Assembly (NCBI RefSeq): GCF_002368335.1
Contig: NZ_AP018288.1
Span: 4,078,368 to 4,142,367, forward strand
Length of the DNA stretch: 64,000 nucleotides
Source of the DNA: Nostoc sp. NIES-4103
Lineage (GTDB): Bacteria; Cyanobacteriota; Cyanobacteriia; Cyanobacteriales; Nostocaceae
Reading direction: 5' to 3'
A program made the position numbers and the translations under genes. Positions 10,241 to 19,142 of this stretch are shown one piece after another (the first letter of the stretch is position 1; each line of letters opens with the position of its first letter). The notes beneath the pieces were generated by a model. That model was not told the origin of the DNA, ran no database searches, and worked only from the letters and a program-made list of their open reading frames with translations.

Positions 10241-10601
10241 GTAGGGGCGGGTTTACCGATATCCTCGTTAATAGTTGATGATGTCTAGTGGACTATCGCA
10301 AAAGTTTTGATAGATGAATCAGTTTTGAAATTTTTCTTCTTTACCTTTGCGCTCTTTGCGTCCTTTGCGGTTCGTTCTATTAACCCAGCAAAATTAATGG
10401 GACAGAGCTAGTACTCTGGCAAGGGAAGTTTGGAGGGTAAAGGAACGAACCACAGAGGAGGACACTTCCGTGCGGAGGTTCCCTCCGTTGAGGAAAGTGT
10501 CCGTCGCACAGAGAACACAGAGCAATAGGAAAACAGAGATTCTAAAACTTGGTTGACCTAGCAAAGCTGTCTTGTCAGACTACTAGTGAACCCGTCCCTA
10601 C
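10241..10601. repeat. Inverted-repeat-bounded element filling the NRPS-NRPS intergenic region
   Basis: The 429-bp gap between the two NRPS genes is mostly one block bounded by imperfect inverted repeats (GTAGGGGCGGGTTTAC at 10241-10256; GTGAACCCGTCCCTAC at 10586-10601). Inside are TTTGCGTCCTTTGCGG-type dispersed repeats and a potential hairpin around 10455-10510. No ORF. It could affect read-through between the two genes. Confidence 0.55.
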
Positions 10602-10626
10602 CAAAACGAGGGGCTTTTGGGCTTTA

Positions 10627-13600
10627 TCAATCCCCACCCAAGTCATCCGTCTGTTTTTTCAGCGAAGAGCGCTTCATACGATACGCGCCGCGAGAAACTG
10701 ATGTAATGGCGGGTTCTGGTGTTTTTGGAGTGCCTTGAAGTTGAGCGATCGCTTCAGCGAGTTCCGCCACAGTGGGAGACTCAAACATCAAGCGCAAGGG
10801 CAAATCCACTTGGAACAGACTACGTAATCTAGAAATTACCTGCGTTGCTAGTAGCGAGTGTCCACCCAAATCTAAGAAATTGTCGCGGATGCCGATTTGG
10901 TCGCGTTTGAGAACTTCAGCCCAAACATCAGCAATAGCTTGTTCCATAGCAGTACGAGGTGCAGCAAATCCTGTTGTTGATTCCGGTTTAGCTAGTGCTA
11001 CAGTTGCCGAGCGTTGTTGCAAAGCTTTGCGATCCACTTTGCCGCTAGGAGTCAGAGGCAGAGCATCCAGCAGAATAAAACTAGCAGGCACCATGTAGTC
11101 AGGTAACTTTTGCTTGAGGAAATTTCGTAAGTTTGCACTAACTGTACGCTGCCAAACTTTCAAAAAGCCTTGGCTTTCCAAGAGGTAATTAACGCCTCGC
11201 TCCCACAATTGTTGCTGTTCGGGTGTGAGATCGAGTTGGATACCTGCTCGATTTCCTTGATACCAAGCGATACTTCCCAACAGCCACCTTTCCTCATTAG
11301 CACCCGGTAATTGCAGACGTATGCGGACAGGCTGCCCTGATTTTAGATCAATATCAATGCCTACCAAACATAAACCAGTGATAGAGATGTCCTCAGTTTC
11401 TAGAGTGGCTGTACCCTTGCCAGTAAATTCCACTGCACAAGCAACTTGATAAGGAACTCGTTCTGGATAATGGGCAGCGACAACATAAGCCAGAAGTCGC
11501 TGCTCACCTGTTGGATCATCTTGGGCGATCGCGATGGCTTCCCGTACATCTGGATGCTGGCTCAACACCGCCTCAATTTCCCCCAGTTCGATACGGAACC
11601 CCCGCAATTTCACCTGATAATCGAGCCGCCCTAAGTATTCAATATTGCCATCAGGCAAATAACGAGCCAAATCCCCAGTTTTATACAAACGCTGTGAAGT
11701 AATGAGTAAGTTAGGAGTTAGGAGTGAGGAGTTAGGAGTTAGGAATTCTCCCTCATCCCCCTCATCACCCCCATCTCCCCCTACTCCCCTGCTTTCACCA
11801 AAAGGATTATCAACAAACTTTTGTGCCGTCAATTCCGGTCTATTGAGGTAGCCTCGTCCGACACCAACGCCGCCAATGTAAAGTTCTCCCGGAACTCCCA
11901 CAGGTACAGGTTGCAAATGAGCATCTAACAGATAAATTTGCGTATTACTGATGGGGCGACCGATGGGAACAATTGATAGATTGCTATCTGGCTGGCATTT
12001 CCAGGCGGTTACGTCAATGGCGGCTTCTGTTGGGCCGTAGAGGTTGTGTAGTTCGGCATTCAGTACAGCAAAACAACGCTTTTGCAGACTCACAGATAAT
12101 GCTTCACCACTACAGATAATGCGTTTGATGCTGTTGCAACTTGTAACTCCAGGCTCTTCTAAAAAGACTTGTAGCATGGAAGGAACAAAGTGCAGCGTTG
12201 TAATTTGCTGCTGGGTGATTACCTTCACCAAGTAACCACTATCTTGATGTCCACCTGGTTGAGCGATAATTAAACGAGCGCCTGTAATTAACGGCCAGAA
12301 AAATTCCCACACCGATACGTCAAAACTGAAGGGTGTTTTTTGTAAAAGGCGATCGCTTTCTATTAATCCATAAGTCTCTTGCATCCACAATAAGCGATTG
12401 CAGATTCCTTGGTGAGTATTCATCGCTCCTTTTGGCTTGCCGGTTGAGCCAGAGGTGTAAATGACATATGCTCTTGTTTCTGGGCTGACTTGGTTGTGGG
12501 GATTTTCTTGACTACATTGGGCAATACTTGACCAGTCGGTATCTAAACAAATAACTTCTGCTTGGTGCGGTGGAAGAGAATCAACTAACTGTGACTGAGT
12601 AAGTAGGATGCTTACTTGAGCATCAAAAAGCATGAAAGCTAAACGTTCTTTAGGATACCCAGGATCGAAAGGAACGTAAGCACCGCCAGCTTTTAATATT
12701 CCTATCAGCCCCACGATTGTATCTAAAGAGCGTTCCATGCAAATACCAACTAGCACGTCTTTTCCTACACCTTGGGATTTGAGGTAATGAGCGAGTTGAT
12801 TAGCACGTTGGTTGAGTTCGCGGTAGGTGAGAGTATTGCCACCAGCTTCTAAACCATCGAAAATAACTGCAACAGCATCGGGAGAACGTTCAACTTGGGC
12901 TGCAAATAATTCATGCAAACATATATTCAGAGGATAATTTGTTTGGGTATCATTCCAAGCTTGCAACTGTTGCTTTTCTGCTACTGTGAGTAGAGGTAAT
13001 TCTCTTACTTTCTGTGCTGGATTTGCCACAACGGCTTCTAAAACAGTTTGGAAATGTCCGACCATCCGCACGATGGTTGCTGCATCAAATAAGTCGCTGT
13101 TGTACTCAAAGTAACCTACTAAACCTTCCGGGCGATCGTCGAGAGAAAGCGTCATATCCATATTTGAAGTTCCTGTATCCACAATTAGGGGACGCAAACT
13201 CCATCCAGACAAAAGCGCAGGTGTTGGTGGTTCGAGGACGAATAGTATTTGAAATAAGGGGTGCTGACCAAGATGGCGTTCTGGTCGCAGCACTTCAACT
13301 AATTTTTGGAAGGGCACATCTTGATTAGCGTAAGCGCCTAAAGTAACTTCCCGGACTCGCAACAGCAATTCTCGGAAACTAGGATCACCGGAAAGGTCTG
13401 TCCGCAACACCAAGTTATTAATCAAAAACCCAATTAAACCAGCAATTTCAGGACGGTTCGACCCGGAAATGACTGCACCTACACTGATATCATCTTGTCG
13501 GGCATAACGTGCTAGCACGGTTTTGAGTGCGGCTAGCAAGGTCATAAATAGGGTAACTCCCTCACGACTGCTGAGGGTTTTGAGTTCATCTGTCAAGGCT

Positions 13601-16600
13601 TTGGGCAATTTCACCGCATGTCTAGCGCCTCGAAAAGTTTCCATGGCTGGACGCGGGCGGTCTGTTGGTAATTGCAGCATTGAAAGATTAGCAAGATGTT
13701 TTTGCCAATAATTCAGTTGGGGTGCGAGAACTTCTGCTTGCAACCATTGCCGCTGCCAGTAAGCAAAGTCTGCATATTGGATTGATAATTCTGGTAATGG
13801 GGAAGGTTTGCCTTCACAAAAAGCTTGGTAAAGTACCGCTAATTCTTGTAAAAAGACGTTGTACAGAGAAACGCCATCAAAGATTAGATGGTGCATCGTC
13901 ATGTACAATCGATAATCTGTCTCACTTAGCCTGACTAAAATCGCTCGTAGTAGTGGTAGTTGAGTTAAGTCAAAGGGTTTTTGTGCTTGAACGCTTGCAA
14001 GTCGCAATGCTTCGGCTTCTCGTTCGGCTGTTGGAAGCGTTTGCAAATCTATAACGGGTAAAGCAATATAAGGAGCAGGATGAATGACTTGAACAGGTTG
14101 TCCATCCACCATTTCAAACGTGGTGCGCCAAATTTCGTGTCGCCGGATAATTTCATTAAAACTTTGTTCTAGGGCAGTTGCATTCTGCAAACCAGGCAGG
14201 CGAATATCCGCAGATTGGTTAGATAAGGCGGTATTAGGAACCAATTGCTCAAAGAACCACAAGCGGTGTTGTGAAAACGAAAGCGGCAAGTTTTGATTGC
14301 GAGGAATAGGAACAATAGGAGGTGCTTGCAACCCTGGTTTTTCTTGACTGATTGCGATTTCTTGGGCAAGTTGGGCAATGGTAGGCGAGTCAAATAGCGA
14401 TCGCATGGGCAAGTCTACTTGGTAGCTGTCGCGGATGCGGGAAACCACCCCAATGGCGAGTAAGGACTGTCCGCCTAATTCTAAAAAGTTGTCTTGAATA
14501 CCAACTTGTTCTATGCCCAGAACTTCAGCCCAAATTTCTGCTAGTCCTGTTTCTAGGGGTGTGCGCGGTGGTACAAAGTTTTCTGCAAGTTCCGGCCGAG
14601 AGGCATCAGGGGCTGGTAGTGCTTGGCGATCAACTTTACCATTGGGCGTAATTGGCAGGGATTCCAATAAAAGCAAGCGATCGGGCACCATGTACTCAGG
14701 TAGCTTTTCTTGCAGAAAACTCCGTAGTTGGGGAATCAGCTTACGAACTAGTTTACTTTTCAGGGGATTATTAGCGTAAGCACTCCAAGCTTGGGGATGA
14801 AAGGTTGTTTCTCCCTCCCTGTTTACGGGGAGGGGGCAGGGGGGTGGGGTGTCTCGCCGCTGCAACACCACGTCATAATACCCCACCCTTAAGGGCGGGG
14901 TTTCTGCAACATCAGACCAAGTAATATCAATGTTGTATGGTAAATCGTCGCTAAATGACCATAATTCCTCTGGATCTATTCCCCATCCTTGCAAAGTTGG
15001 TAATATTTGCCTCTTGAACTCGCCAACTGTCTCAACACCATCATCACTGTTTAACCATTCTAGGGTCTTGACTTCTGTGGCTAAACGTGCATCAGGAACT
15101 TGCCTCAATCCTAGAATTTCAGGCTGGATTTCGATGAGGTGCTGGCGGAGTGCTGGTAAACTGAGTTTTTGCTGTTGCCAGTCCAACCAGGTGATATTGA
15201 ACTGGGGACTGGGTACTGGGGACTGGGTACTGGGGACTCCTCGCCGCGACCCGTTGATGTGAAGTGTGACATCGTAGCGGAAGCGAGTTAATTCATTGTG
15301 ATACACACCGCGTTTGAGTTGAATTTGCACGCGGTCAATTTGGGGAAATTGCTGTTGTAAGGCGAAGAAAAAGTCAGGATCTATGACAAGTTCCTCTTCT
15401 TGAGCAAAACGCGATCGCACTCTCTGGTTTAATTGCGTTCGCGTTAGCGTGCCGGAGGCATCTCGCGTTAGCGAATCAGGAGCCTGATACAGTTGCACAG
15501 AGGCGTGGTAAGCTGACAACAATGGCAAGCTGCGGACATCGCCTACAAAAATATGACCGCCTGGTTTCACCGCCTTCACAGCTCCTGACATTACCTGCAC
15601 CATATAGTCGATGCTAGGGAAGTTTTGACTAACCGAATTCAAAATCACCGTATCAAAGCTGGCTGGTTCAATGCCTTCAAAGTTGTCAGCCGTGCGGTGT
15701 CCTAACTTGATTTGGGGTAACTTTTGGTCGAGTCGCTGCAATTGTTGGTGGAGATAGTGCAGCACTTGAGTAGAAAAATCTGTTCCCCAATAAAAACTGC
15801 ACTGCGGTGCAATTCGGAACATCAACATCCCCGTCCCACAACCGAGTTCTAGAACTCGCTGGGGTTGCAAAGATTCAATTCGCGCCACAGTTTGTTCTAC
15901 CCATTCGCGCATTTGGGCTTCTGGGATAGGTAAACCTGTATAACTGCTATTCCATCCAGCAAAATTTAACGTCGATTCGCTCTTTATTTGTTTGTAAGTT
16001 TCGTCAGAAACACTTTGCCATTGCGAGATAAACTCAGTCTCTAAATCGGCGACTTGTTCCGCTTCGCCTTCATAGTCAGGATTTTGCACAACATAAGCGA
16101 TGAGCCGTTTCTGTCCTGGTACATCCTCCCGTGCTGTCACCACTGCTTGCTGCACACTTGGATGTTGCCCCAATACCGCCTCAATTTCACCAAGTTCAAT
16201 TCTGTAACCGCGAACTTTAACTTGTTCGTCAATACGTCCCAAAAACTCCAAACTACCATCCAGAAGGTAACAAGCTAAATCTCCAGTTTTATAAAGACGC
16301 TTAGGAGTGCTGAGTGAGTTAGGAGTGAGGAGTGAGGAGTTAGGAGTTAAAAATACTCCCTCATCTCCACGGCAGTTGCTCCACTTGGGCAAAGCCCAAG
16401 ACCGCACTGCCTCCTCATCTCCCTTATCTCCCCCATCTCCCCCGCTCCCCCGCTCCCCTGCTCCCTCGCTAATAGGATTAAAAATAAACTTCTCTGCCGT
16501 CAATTCCGGTTGGTTAAGATAGCCTCGTGCTAAACCCAAACCGCCGATATATATTTCTCCAGGTACACCAACAGGCACAGGGTTTAACTGTTCGTCTAAT

Positions 16601-17613
16601 AAATAAACTTGCTTATTGGCAATGGGATAGCCGATAGGAGGTTTTTTAATACCAGAAGTGCATTCTGCAATTGTTGTACAAACTGTGGCTTCTGTTGGGC
16701 CGTAGGCGTTGAAGAAGCGGCGACCAGGTGCCCAACGGTTAATCAACTCAGGGGGACAGGCTTCACCGGCAACAATCAGCGATCGCAAATCGGGTAATTC
16801 TTGTACTGGTAAAATGGCTAAGGCTGATGGTGGTAAAGTGACAGTTGTAATTCGCTGTTCGCGTAACACCTTGAGTAAACTTGTTCCTGGCATCAAGGAA
16901 TCTCGTGTTGCTAAAACTAGGGTTGCGCCTGCTAGCAATGCCATGAAAATTTCTGAAACAGAAGCATCAAAGCTAAAAGAAGCAAATTGCAAAACTTTGC
17001 TATCTGGTTGTACGTCGAAGATGCGAATTTGTTCTGTGGCTAGGTTGGCAACTCCGGCGTGGGGAACTAAGACACCTTTAGGTTTGCCTGTAGAACCGGA
17101 GGTGTAAATCACATAGGCGAGGTTTTCTCTTGTGACTTCGCAAGTGAGGTTTTCTGCACTGTGTTGGGCTATTGTCTGCCAATTTGTATCTAAGCAAATA
17201 ATTTGGGCTTTGTTAGCGGGAAGAGACTTTACCAAACGTTCCTGAGTTAGTAATACAGGTACTTGGGAGTCTTCTAGGATGAATGCCAAGCGCTGTTTGG
17301 GGTAGCTGGGGTCTAAAGGTACGTAAGCACCGCCTGCTTTCAGGACGCCTAAAATCGCGACAATCATCTCTACAGAACGGTCTACACAAATACCTACTAA
17401 GACTTCCGGGCCTACACCCAGAGTCTTTAAGTAATGTGCAAGTTGATTGGCACGAAGATTTAACTCTCGGTAGGTGAGGACGCTACAAAAAGCTGGCTGG
17501 TTAATTTCCTGGCTTTCCAATCCCTTAAATACTATTGCTATCGAATCGGGTGATTGCTTTGCCTGAATCTCAAATAGCTGATGAATAAATAGATTTTTAG
17601 AAAGATTTAACAT
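10627..17613 (-). CDS. Non-ribosomal peptide synthetase, A-NMT-PCP-C-A(PilZ-like insert)-PCP
   Basis: First synthetase of the line, 2328 residues, starting directly with an A domain and no C domain, so probably the loading module. A1 about 1-480; N-methyltransferase about 515-800 (LELGCGTGM; typical NMT end NELTRFRYDV); carrier Ser near 1046 (LGGQSLL); C domain about 1100-1530 (HHLIFDG); A2 about 1550-2200; carrier Ser near 2254 (LGGHSLL). Pocket residues read by eye: A1 DASTIAAVCK, close to cyanobacterial Tyr/Phe codes; A2 DVWHISLIDK, a Ser code. A2 holds a PilZ-like insert (about 2050-2145, DISITG) where methyltransferases usually insert. No epimerase. Repeat tracts interrupt the gene at 16305-16460, 15440-15478, 15200-15245, 14775-14905 and 11700-11800, all in frame. 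Start ATG at 17613 without a strong ribosome site. Confidence 0.93.
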   Translation of the reverse strand: MLNLSKNLFIHQLFEIQAKQSPDSIAIVFKGLESQEINQPAFCSVLTYRELNLRANQLAHYLKTLGVGPEVLVGICVDRSVEMIVAILGVLKAGGAYVPLDPSYPKQRLAFILEDSQVPVLLTQERLVKSLPANKAQIICLDTNWQTIAQHSAENLTCEVTRENLAYVIYTSGSTGKPKGVLVPHAGVANLATEQIRIFDVQPDSKVLQFASFSFDASVSEIFMALLAGATLVLATRDSLMPGTSLLKVLREQRITTVTLPPSALAILPVQELPDLRSLIVAGEACPPELINRWAPGRRFFNAYGPTEATVCTTIAECTSGIKKPPIGYPIANKQVYLLDEQLNPVPVGVPGEIYIGGLGLARGYLNQPELTAEKFIFNPISEGAGERGSGGDGGDKGDEEAVRSWALPKWSNCRGDEGVFLTPNSSLLTPNSLSTPKRLYKTGDLACYLLDGSLEFLGRIDEQVKVRGYRIELGEIEAVLGQHPSVQQAVVTAREDVPGQKRLIAYVVQNPDYEGEAEQVADLETEFISQWQSVSDETYKQIKSESTLNFAGWNSSYTGLPIPEAQMREWVEQTVARIESLQPQRVLELGCGTGMLMFRIAPQCSFYWGTDFSTQVLHYLHQQLQRLDQKLPQIKLGHRTADNFEGIEPASFDTVILNSVSQNFPSIDYMVQVMSGAVKAVKPGGHIFVGDVRSLPLLSAYHASVQLYQAPDSLTRDASGTLTRTQLNQRVRSRFAQEEELVIDPDFFFALQQQFPQIDRVQIQLKRGVYHNELTRFRYDVTLHINGSRRGVPSTQSPVPSPQFNITWLDWQQQKLSLPALRQHLIEIQPEILGLRQVPDARLATEVKTLEWLNSDDGVETVGEFKRQILPTLQGWGIDPEELWSFSDDLPYNIDITWSDVAETPPLRVGYYDVVLQRRDTPPPCPLPVNREGETTFHPQAWSAYANNPLKSKLVRKLIPQLRSFLQEKLPEYMVPDRLLLLESLPITPNGKVDRQALPAPDASRPELAENFVPPRTPLETGLAEIWAEVLGIEQVGIQDNFLELGGQSLLAIGVVSRIRDSYQVDLPMRSLFDSPTIAQLAQEIAISQEKPGLQAPPIVPIPRNQNLPLSFSQHRLWFFEQLVPNTALSNQSADIRLPGLQNATALEQSFNEIIRRHEIWRTTFEMVDGQPVQVIHPAPYIALPVIDLQTLPTAEREAEALRLASVQAQKPFDLTQLPLLRAILVRLSETDYRLYMTMHHLIFDGVSLYNVFLQELAVLYQAFCEGKPSPLPELSIQYADFAYWQRQWLQAEVLAPQLNYWQKHLANLSMLQLPTDRPRPAMETFRGARHAVKLPKALTDELKTLSSREGVTLFMTLLAALKTVLARYARQDDISVGAVISGSNRPEIAGLIGFLINNLVLRTDLSGDPSFRELLLRVREVTLGAYANQDVPFQKLVEVLRPERHLGQHPLFQILFVLEPPTPALLSGWSLRPLIVDTGTSNMDMTLSLDDRPEGLVGYFEYNSDLFDAATIVRMVGHFQTVLEAVVANPAQKVRELPLLTVAEKQQLQAWNDTQTNYPLNICLHELFAAQVERSPDAVAVIFDGLEAGGNTLTYRELNQRANQLAHYLKSQGVGKDVLVGICMERSLDTIVGLIGILKAGGAYVPFDPGYPKERLAFMLFDAQVSILLTQSQLVDSLPPHQAEVICLDTDWSSIAQCSQENPHNQVSPETRAYVIYTSGSTGKPKGAMNTHQGICNRLLWMQETYGLIESDRLLQKTPFSFDVSVWEFFWPLITGARLIIAQPGGHQDSGYLVKVITQQQITTLHFVPSMLQVFLEEPGVTSCNSIKRIICSGEALSVSLQKRCFAVLNAELHNLYGPTEAAIDVTAWKCQPDSNLSIVPIGRPISNTQIYLLDAHLQPVPVGVPGELYIGGVGVGRGYLNRPELTAQKFVDNPFGESRGVGGDGGDEGDEGEFLTPNSSLLTPNLLITSQRLYKTGDLARYLPDGNIEYLGRLDYQVKLRGFRIELGEIEAVLSQHPDVREAIAIAQDDPTGEQRLLAYVVAAHYPERVPYQVACAVEFTGKGTATLETEDISITGLCLVGIDIDLKSGQPVRIRLQLPGANEERWLLGSIAWYQGNRAGIQLDLTPEQQQLWERGVNYLLESQGFLKVWQRTVSANLRNFLKQKLPDYMVPASFILLDALPLTPSGKVDRKALQQRSATVALAKPESTTGFAAPRTAMEQAIADVWAEVLKRDQIGIRDNFLDLGGHSLLATQVISRLRSLFQVDLPLRLMFESPTVAELAEAIAQLQGTPKTPEPAITSVSRGAYRMKRSSLKKQTDDLGGD
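11700..11800. repeat. STRR tract inside second adenylation domain
   Basis: GTTAGGA heptamers followed by CTCATCCCC units, in frame on the minus strand at the same place as in the other two A domains, just before RLYKTGDL. Confidence 0.85.
14775..14905. repeat. Palindromic repeat block in NMT-to-A-domain region
   Basis: Contains a G/C-run hairpin (14815-14845) and a 20-bp palindrome at 14881-14900 that differs by one base from an intergenic palindrome at 37661-37680. It encodes about 30 residues of atypical composition (RRDTPPPCPLPVNREGE) and keeps the frame. Confidence 0.65.
15200..15245. repeat. GGGACTGGGTACT tandem repeat in NRPS gene
   Basis: Two to three copies of a roughly 14-bp unit, encoding a short Ser/Pro stretch (STQSPVPSPQ) right after the N-methyltransferase domain. 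The related GGGACTG repeat occurs between genes at 24061 and 55443. Confidence 0.75.
15440..15478. repeat. Short dispersed repeat inside N-methyltransferase
   Basis: CGTTAGCG motifs flank GCCGGAGGCATC. Similar CGTTAGCG-rich sequence occurs in the repeat block at 55600-55700. It encodes SLTRDASGTLTRTQ in frame within the methyltransferase. Confidence 0.55.
16305..16460. repeat. STRR plus dispersed repeat inside first adenylation domain
   Basis: GTTAGGA heptamers, a CCCAAGACCGCACTGCC dispersed repeat also seen near 46612 and 55730, then CTCCCCCAT units. It encodes about 52 residues in frame immediately before RLYKTGDL. Confidence 0.85.
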
Positions 17614-18113
17614 CTAATTCTGGCTTTACCTAAAAATTGTATAAGCGATCGCAATGCAACCTGAAAATGCTCAATCTGCCCTCTAGAGTGTCACACCAGG
17701 GATTTGCCACCTTGAGTAGTTATCATGTTGCGATCGCAATGCTGATGTACTAATTCTTGAGTTAAAAAATACAAATGTGAATGCTAAATATACTTAAAAT
17801 TTAATGATAGTATAAACAGCGTAATATTTAGAGATTTCAATGAAGTGTTACCAGCAAAAGCAAGCTAGAACAATTTTTCCCACGAATTTCACAAAAATAA
17901 CAGGTAACATACCTGCAAAGTTCACTTTTTGGAGTAAGCAATCGAGAAATTGCCTGTGTGTACTGCATCTAAAGCTTTCACTGGTTAAAACATAGAAATA
18001 AATCTAGGAAATCTCAAAAAGCAGAATCTTTTTAGTTAGTGTCAACCTATACCTTTTGAAATTCTTGTGCCAATCTATAAGAGAAAAGTTTTAATAAAGA
18101 GGCACGGAAAATT
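17614..18113. promoter_or_regulatory. Divergent intergenic region of the NRPS/PKS locus
   Basis: 500 bp separating the minus-strand synthetases from the plus-strand methyltransferase and exporter, so promoters for both directions probably lie here. It is AT-rich with two GCGATCGCAATG copies (near 17645 and 17733). I could not identify a convincing operator. Confidence 0.45.
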
Positions 18114-18962
18114 ATGAATCGTGAGCCAGAAACACAAACAGCTTTAATCAGCGAGAAATTACCTATTTATTTCCAACAAGAAAACATTGTAGAAAGTGTT
18201 AATACGGATTTTCATTATGATGGCAGGCACTATGATTTAATTTATGAGAATTCTTATTTAATACCTCCTGAATTAAAAGAGCAAGAAATTCTCTTCTGGA
18301 TTGACCTGGCAACCCAATTTGGCGACCCAATTTTAGAATTGTGCTGCGGTACAGGTAGAATCGCTATTCGCCTAGCAGAAAAAGGTTTCCAAGTCACAGG
18401 ACTTGATAATGCTCAGTCTATGCTTGCAGAAGCTAGAAAAAAATCTTCTCAAGTGGAGTGGATAGAAGCAGACGTTCGAGACTTTAAAATTGATCAGCAA
18501 TTCTCTTTGATTATCTTTCCGATTAATTCTATCTGGCATCTTTCTAATATAGAAGCAATTGAATCTTGTTTGGCGTGCGTCAAAAAACATTTAAAACCCG
18601 GCGGCAAGTTTGTAATTGATGTCTTCAATCCTTGCAGTCAACAAACTATTAATATGTTATGCGACCAACGAAAAAATCTTTACTCAGCATATCCACATCC
18701 AGATGGGAAAGGGACAGTACTAGTCACTTACTCAAATGAATTTGATTTGACTCAGCAAATCTACAAACAGAAACTGTTCTATCAGTTGTTAGGACAGGAA
18801 AAAGAGATAGTTGAAGAGATGATCTATCGTTTGTACTTTCCTCAAGAACTAGAAGCTTTGTTAAAATACAATGGATTCGCCATAGAATCTAAATTTGGTT
18901 GGTACGATCAAACTCCATTTGCGTCAGGAGCGATACAACAGCTGATAGTTTGCCATCTTTAG
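18114..18962 (+). CDS. Class I SAM-dependent methyltransferase
   Basis: 282 residues with the Rossmann motif I LELCCGTGRIAIRLAEKG near residue 80 and the acidic motif II (VTGLDNAQSM), followed by post-I and PGGKFVIDVFNP segments. Its position opposite the NRPS genes and before the ABC exporter suggests a tailoring step on the peptide, such as O- or N-methylation, but the substrate cannot be read from sequence. GGA six bases before the ATG supports the start. A primary-metabolism methyltransferase remains possible. Confidence 0.8.
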   Translation: MNREPETQTALISEKLPIYFQQENIVESVNTDFHYDGRHYDLIYENSYLIPPELKEQEILFWIDLATQFGDPILELCCGTGRIAIRLAEKGFQVTGLDNAQSMLAEARKKSSQVEWIEADVRDFKIDQQFSLIIFPINSIWHLSNIEAIESCLACVKKHLKPGGKFVIDVFNPCSQQTINMLCDQRKNLYSAYPHPDGKGTVLVTYSNEFDLTQQIYKQKLFYQLLGQEKEIVEEMIYRLYFPQELEALLKYNGFAIESKFGWYDQTPFASGAIQQLIVCHL

Positions 18963-19110
18963 GATTGCAGGGGTGCAGGGGTGCAGGGGAGCGGGGGAGA
19001 TGGGGTGATGGGGAGAATAACAAATGACAACTAACAACTAATTATTAACTCCTAACTCCTAACTCCTAACTCCTAACTCCTAACTATTAACTCTTAACTC
19101 CTGACTCATT
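18963..19110. repeat. Tandem repeats between methyltransferase and ABC transporter
   Basis: GGGGTGCA units followed by at least five TAACTCC/TAACTCCT heptamers. Confidence 0.8.
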
Positions 19111-19142
19111 CAGCACTCTTTGAATGTGCAAAAAGCAGTATT

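Noticed and set aside
15400..15480. Frameshift or pseudogene in the first NRPS
   Set aside because: The unusual residues come from an in-frame repeat; methyltransferase motifs resume afterwards in the same frame.
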